A stretch of 35,696 nt of DNA. It comes from Betaproteobacteria bacterium. GTDB lineage: Bacteria; Pseudomonadota; Gammaproteobacteria; Burkholderiales; SG8-39. Positions 32,123-35,696 of the stretch are shown piece by piece. The notes under the pieces were generated by a model that was not told the DNA's origin, made no database searches, and saw only the letters and a program-made list of their open reading frames with translations. The position numbers and the translations under genes are program-made. The stretch's first letter is position 1; each line of letters starts with the position of its first letter. The stretch is from assembly GCA_007280315.1 (NCBI GenBank), contig QYQC01000086.1:1-35696 (forward strand), read 5' to 3'.

Positions 32123-33136
32123 CTATTTGGCGGCCGCGAGGAACCCTGCTTCCTTCATCAGCTGAATGTGGCGCTGCTCTTCCTTCGCCACCCAGTTCTT
32201 GTAGTCGTCGCCGATCAGCGCCGTCTGGTTGAATGCACCTTTCTCCATGAATTCCTTCCATTCCGGCGTCGCGCGCACTTTCTTCAGCAGATCGACATAG
32301 AAATTGCGCTGCTCCTCGGTCACACCTCCGGCCATGAAAATGCCGCGCAGCATGACGTAGTCCATGTCCACCCCGGATTGCTTGCACGTGGGGATGTCAT
32401 TCCAGGACATGGTATCGGTCACCTTGGCCTTGTACGGCATGCGCTCGTCGTCGAATACGCACAGGGGACGCAGCTTGCCGGCACGCCACTGCGCCACCGC
32501 CTCGATCGGGTTATTGACCGAGGAATCGATATGCTTGCCCACCAGCTGGACCGCCACGTCACCACCGCCCTTGAACGGTATGTAAATGAACTTGGTGCCG
32601 GTCTGTTTTTCCAGGCCGACGGTGATGATCTGGTCTTCCTGCTTGGAGCCGGTGCCGCCCATTTTCATTTTCAGCGGCCCCGCCTTCTTCACCGCGTCTA
32701 TGTAATCCTTGGCGTTCTTGTACGGCGTCTCGGCATTGACCCACAGCACGAACTGGTCCAGGGCCATCATCGACACCGGGGTCAAGTCCTTCCAGTTGAA
32801 CGGCACGCCCGTCGCAAGTGGCGTGGTAAACAGGTTGGACAGGGTGATGATGATCTTGTACGGATCGCCCTTGGCGCCCTTGACGTCGAGAAAACCTTCA
32901 GCGCCCGCGCCGCCGCTCTTGTTGATGACCACCAGCGGCGCCTTCATCAGATTGTGTTTCTTGACCACGCCGTCGATCATGCGCGCCATCTGATCGGCGC
33001 CGCCGCCGCTTCCGGCGGGCACGATGAACTCGACTGTCTTGGTCGGCTCCCACGCCAGCGCCGGCACGGCTATGGCCGCCATCGTGGCAACCACCGCGAC
33101 CGTCAAACCATTCTTGAAAATTGCAGAAACTTTCAT
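32123..33136 (-). CDS. tctC: Tripartite tricarboxylate transporter, periplasmic binding protein TctC (Bug family)
   Basis: The 337-residue protein starts with a Sec signal peptide (MKVSAIFKNG, hydrophobic core to about 25, cleavage after ALA at 28). The mature part starts WEPTKTVEFIVPAGSGGGADQMARMI, the Bug pattern in which the Gly-rich loop contacts a carboxylate of the ligand. Later come VVINKSGGAGAEGFLDVKG, the second binding loop, and YIPFKGGGDVAVQLVGKHID. ATG 33136 is preceded by AGAGGAGAAATC; the in-frame start at 33274 is rejected because it precedes the predicted promoter. It is the first gene of the transporter operon and would deliver the substrate to TctA-TctB. The ligand is not readable from sequence. 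Confidence 0.94.
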   Translation of the reverse strand: MKVSAIFKNGLTVAVVATMAAIAVPALAWEPTKTVEFIVPAGSGGGADQMARMIDGVVKKHNLMKAPLVVINKSGGAGAEGFLDVKGAKGDPYKIIITLSNLFTTPLATGVPFNWKDLTPVSMMALDQFVLWVNAETPYKNAKDYIDAVKKAGPLKMKMGGTGSKQEDQIITVGLEKQTGTKFIYIPFKGGGDVAVQLVGKHIDSSVNNPIEAVAQWRAGKLRPLCVFDDERMPYKAKVTDTMSWNDIPTCKQSGVDMDYVMLRGIFMAGGVTEEQRNFYVDLLKKVRATPEWKEFMEKGAFNQTALIGDDYKNWVAKEEQRHIQLMKEAGFLAAAK

Positions 33137-33243
33137 GATTTCTCCTCTAGCAAGTGAATCTAGGTATCCGTACCCCACGTGAATGTTCACGCGAAGCACA
33201 GGTCCGATGCCTGTGTTGTCTGGCACATTTTGACTACAGTGAC

Positions 33244-33249
33244 AGGATA
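33244..33249 (-). promoter_or_regulatory. Predicted -10 element of the tctCBA operon
   Basis: TATCCT on the minus strand begins 32 nt past the centre of the palindrome at 33274-33287, almost the same geometry as at oxc. No consensus -35 is present at the right distance, as expected for activator-dependent promoters. The leader would be about 100 nt. Confidence 0.4.
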
Positions 33250-33273
33250 CCGCCTTCCACGCCCGTCGGCGCA

Positions 33274-33287
33274 TTGATTTGTGTCAA
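33274..33287. promoter_or_regulatory. Fnr/Crp-type operator TTGAT-N4-GTCAA upstream of tctC
   Basis: TTGATTTGTGTCAA has 5-bp arms with one mismatch to perfect symmetry and is the same class as the box upstream of oxc. It lies between terC and tctC, placed for class II activation of tctCBA. Confidence 0.65.
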
Positions 33288-33310
33288 CAAACGGAAAATA
33301 GAAATAACAA

Positions 33311-34045
33311 TTAGCTTCCGATTTCCCTGGTTTCTCCTGCAGTAGCCGCTTGCCTGTGCGCCAGCAGCTTGCCCGTCAGCACCACCAGCGCGGCTCCGAC
33401 AAGCCCGACAATGGCTTCGAGAGGCATACCCGCCAGTGTCGGCTTATTGTCGATTAACTGAAAATTGGCACTCATCCAGTCGTGCAGGGCGGGATCGGTC
33501 ACCACCATTTCGCCTGCAACGAACCCGATCAGCGCGGCGCCCACTGCAATGACAATGGGGAAACGCTCCATCACCTTGATCAGCAGGGTGCTACCGAAAA
33601 TTACCAGCGGGATGCTGATCGCCAGACCCAGAACCAGCAGCGTGACGCTTTCTCCTGCGGCTGCGGCCACCGCGATCACATTGTCCAGACTCATCACCAG
33701 ATCCGCGATCAGTATGGTTTTTATCGCCGCCATCAGGTTCTGGTGGCCATCGATATTTTCTTCGCCTTCTTCCGGCAGCAGCAGCTGCACCCCTATCCAC
33801 AGCAACAACGCCGAGCCGATCAATTTCAGGTAGGGCAATTGCAGCAGCGCCACCGCAAACAGGGTAAGCACGATACGCATCAAGACCGCAGCGCCGCTGC
33901 CCCAGGCCACCGCCAGTTTTTGCTGGCGCGGCGGCAGCGAGCGTGCCGCCAGCGCGATCACCACCGCGTTATCTCCGGACAAGACAATGTTTATCCAGAT
34001 GATTTTCAGCAGCGGGATCCAGAATTCCTGTAGCGAAAAATCCAT
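33311..34045 (-). CDS. TerC/YjbE-family integral membrane protein, possible Mn2+ exporter
   Basis: The 244-residue protein has about seven membrane helices and the two family motifs with acidic residues in the membrane: NIVLSGDNAVVIALAARSLP (helix 1) and LIADLVMSLDNVIAVAAAAG (mid-protein). Related YjbE-type proteins export manganese or help load metal onto exported enzymes. ATG 34045 has GGGAG about 11 nt upstream, which is slightly far. No recognisable yybP-ykoY Mn riboswitch was seen in the 155 bp upstream. It lies between fhs and tctC on the same strand. Whether it belongs to the oxalate module is doubtful; it may just be a neighbour. Confidence 0.85.
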   Translation of the reverse strand: MDFSLQEFWIPLLKIIWINIVLSGDNAVVIALAARSLPPRQQKLAVAWGSGAAVLMRIVLTLFAVALLQLPYLKLIGSALLLWIGVQLLLPEEGEENIDGHQNLMAAIKTILIADLVMSLDNVIAVAAAAGESVTLLVLGLAISIPLVIFGSTLLIKVMERFPIVIAVGAALIGFVAGEMVVTDPALHDWMSANFQLIDNKPTLAGMPLEAIVGLVGAALVVLTGKLLAHRQAATAGETREIGS

Positions 34046-34200
34046 GGTGCGAATATTCTCCCTGTGCGAAGTCGCGCAATCTTATCTCATGCTACATCCC
34101 GGCTGTAGTCCCAAGAAGCAGAATTTCTTCCGCGGCGCGGCTTCGCTATCAGCGTGTCTGCGGCCAGGCCTTGGTTTCGGCTGTTCCCCGCCTCTTGTAC

Positions 34201-35696
34201 CTAGAACAGCCCCACCACTTTGCCATCGACCAGGTCGATCTTGTTGGCCGAGGGCACCTTGGGCAGCCCGGGCATGGTCATGATGTCCCCGCACACCATC
34301 ACCACGAACTCCGCACCGGCGGCGAGCCGCACCTCGCGGATGTTGATCACGTGGTTCTCCGGCGCCCCGCGCAGCTGCGCATCGGTGGAGAACGAGTACT
34401 GCGTCTTCGCCACGCACACCGGGTAATGCCCGTAGCCCTCCTCCTGCAGCTTCCTGATCTGGTTGCGCACCTTCGCATCGGCGGTCACCTCGGCCGCGCG
34501 GTAGACCTTCTTCGCAATCTTGTTCACCTTGTCCCACAGGCTGTCGGCGTCTTCGTAGACAAAGCTAAAGCTCGATTTCTGCTCGCACATCTGCACCACC
34601 ATTTTCGCCAGCTCGGCCGCCCCCTTGCCCCCGTCGGCCCAGTGCGTCGCCAGCACCACCTTCACCCCGAGCTTGGCCATGCGCGCCTTGAGCATGTCCA
34701 CCTCGGCCGCCGTGTCGCTGGTGAAGTGGTTGATCGACACCACGCAGGGGATGCCATACACCCGCTGCACGTTGTCCACATGGCGCTCCAGGTTCACCAG
34801 CCCCTTGTCCAGCGCCGCGAGGTTCTCCTGCGTGATCGTCTTTAACTCCGCCCCGCCGTGGTACTTCATCGCCCGCACCGTAGCCACGATCACCGCGGCA
34901 GACGGGCGCAGCCCGCTCTTGCGGCACTTGATGTCGATGAACTTCTCCGCCCCCAGGTCGGCGCCGAATCCGGCCTCGGTCACGACATAGTCGGCAAGCT
35001 TCAACGCCGTCTTGGTGGCAATCACCGAGTTGCACCCGTGCGCGATGTTGGCGAACGGCCCCCCGTGGATGAAAGCGGGGCTGTTCTCCAGCGTCTGCAC
35101 CAGGTTGGGCGCCAGAGCGTCGCGCAGCAACACCGTCATCGCCCCGTGCGCATTCAGCTCGCGTGCGTACACCGGCTTCTGCTCACGCGTATAGGCCACC
35201 ACAATGTTTCCCAGGCGCTGCTTCAGGTCCTCGAGCGAATTCGACAGGCAGAATATCGCCATCACCTCGGAGGCCACCACGATGTCGAACCCGTCCCCGC
35301 GCGGATAGCCGTTGCCCGGCCCGCCCAGAGACACCACGATGTCGCGCAGCGCCCGGTCGTTCATGTCCACCACCCGCTTCCACGCGATGCGGCGCACGTC
35401 GATCCCGAGCTCGTTGCCGTGGTGGATGTGGTTGTCCAAGAGCGCCGCCAGCAGGTTGTTCGCCAGCGCGATCGCGGAGAAGTCCCCGGTAAAATGCAGA
35501 TTGATGTCCTCCATCGGCACCACCTGCGCGTAACCGCCCCCGGCCGCGCCCCCTTTCATGCCGAACACCGGTCCGAGCGAGGGCTCGCGCAGGCAGATCA
35601 TCGCCTTCTTGCCGATGTGGTTGAGCGCATCCCCCAGCCCCACCGTCGTCGTCGTCTTGCCCTCCCCCGCCGGGGTCGGGCTGATCGCCGTCACCA
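34201..35696 (-). CDS. fhs: Formate-tetrahydrofolate ligase, N-terminus cut by window edge
   Basis: About 497 of the usual 550-560 residues are visible, ending at the stop at 34201. The nucleotide-binding loop TPAGEGKTTTTVGL is present near the cut end, so roughly 60 N-terminal residues lie outside. Other family segments seen: REPSLGPVFGMKGGAAGGGYAQVVPMEDINLHFTGD, LLDNHIHHGNELGID, GNGYPRGDGFDIVVASEVMAI, FGADLGAEKFIDIKCR, VNLERHVDNVQRVYGIPCVVSINHF and the C-terminal GDIMTMPGLPKVPSA. It joins formate to tetrahydrofolate using ATP, giving 10-formyl-THF for biosynthesis or oxidation. In this setting it could capture formate made by Oxc/Frc. Clear terminator not seen in the 155 bp before terC. Confidence 0.95.
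   Translation of the reverse strand, partial: VTAISPTPAGEGKTTTTVGLGDALNHIGKKAMICLREPSLGPVFGMKGGAAGGGYAQVVPMEDINLHFTGDFSAIALANNLLAALLDNHIHHGNELGIDVRRIAWKRVVDMNDRALRDIVVSLGGPGNGYPRGDGFDIVVASEVMAIFCLSNSLEDLKQRLGNIVVAYTREQKPVYARELNAHGAMTVLLRDALAPNLVQTLENSPAFIHGGPFANIAHGCNSVIATKTALKLADYVVTEAGFGADLGAEKFIDIKCRKSGLRPSAAVIVATVRAMKYHGGAELKTITQENLAALDKGLVNLERHVDNVQRVYGIPCVVSINHFTSDTAAEVDMLKARMAKLGVKVVLATHWADGGKGAAELAKMVVQMCEQKSSFSFVYEDADSLWDKVNKIAKKVYRAAEVTADAKVRNQIRKLQEEGYGHYPVCVAKTQYSFSTDAQLRGAPENHVINIREVRLAAGAEFVVMVCGDIMTMPGLPKVPSANKIDLVDGKVVGLF

Noticed and set aside
34046..34200. Manganese (yybP-ykoY) riboswitch upstream of the TerC-family gene
   Set aside because: The conserved loop sequences are not found; only a short CTACA/TGTAG hairpin is present.
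1..35696. CRISPR array, tRNA or rRNA genes, transposase or phage genes
   Set aside because: No regularly spaced repeats, no cloverleaf or rRNA segments, and no integrase or transposase motifs were found on either strand.

Overview
The window looks like chromosome from a high-GC betaproteobacterium (Burkholderiales or Nitrosomonadales type). The basis is a TctC-B-A transporter with a Bug-type binding protein, a classical type IVa pilin, an oxalyl-CoA decarboxylase/formyl-CoA transferase pair, and dense minus-strand operons whose antisense frames stay open for long stretches. No rRNA, tRNA, CRISPR array, transposase or phage gene was seen. Only two genes lie on the plus strand (11227-11553 and 29305-29910). 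The window cuts the first and last genes.

Region A (1-11071, minus) is about glycosylation and pili. Four consecutive genes (1-7926) encode TPR plus SPINDLY/O-GlcNAc-transferase-type GT41 enzymes. One of them is a head-to-tail fusion of two complete enzymes, so five catalytic domains lie in tandem. Directly upstream are a type IV pilin gene with its own promoter and terminator, a TPR-glycosyltransferase (GT9-like) and a small GT-A glycosyltransferase with a DxD motif. The arrangement suggests modification of the pilin or another surface protein.

A small divergent gene of unknown function (11227-11553) and a nested palindrome with a strong bidirectional terminator (11597-11718) separate region A from region B.

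Region B (11724-24405, minus) is an unusual signalling locus. In transcription order it encodes: a CHASE2 receptor Ser/Thr kinase, a PP2C phosphatase, a twin-FHA protein, a CHASE2 class III adenylate cyclase (TTG start), an MBL-fold hydrolase resembling class II cyclic-nucleotide phosphodiesterases, a cNMP-binding/rhodanese fusion, a GAF domain fused to a PilB/GspE-type ATPase, and a GAF/HD-GYP c-di-GMP phosphodiesterase. The first six genes are separated by 12-37 nt. Phosphorylation, cAMP and c-di-GMP signalling therefore meet next to a pilus-motor-like ATPase. I regard this as the best candidate for an undescribed system.

Region C (24975-35696) is an oxalate and one-carbon module. An oxc-frc-formyltransferase operon is divergent from a Crp/Fnr-type regulator. 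The regulator is followed by a convergent tctC-tctB-tctA transporter operon, a TerC-family membrane protein and the 3' part of fhs (formate-tetrahydrofolate ligase). Two 5-4-5 palindromes of the form TTGAY-N4-GTCAA lie upstream of oxc and tctC, both centred about 42-43 bp before the predicted start sites. The regulator has an Fnr-like recognition helix, so it may activate both operons. Proposed flow: uptake of oxalate or a related carboxylate, activation to oxalyl-CoA, decarboxylation to formyl-CoA, CoA exchange releasing formate, and capture of formate on tetrahydrofolate. A 25-codon broken copy of the formyltransferase 5' end lies between frc and the intact gene.
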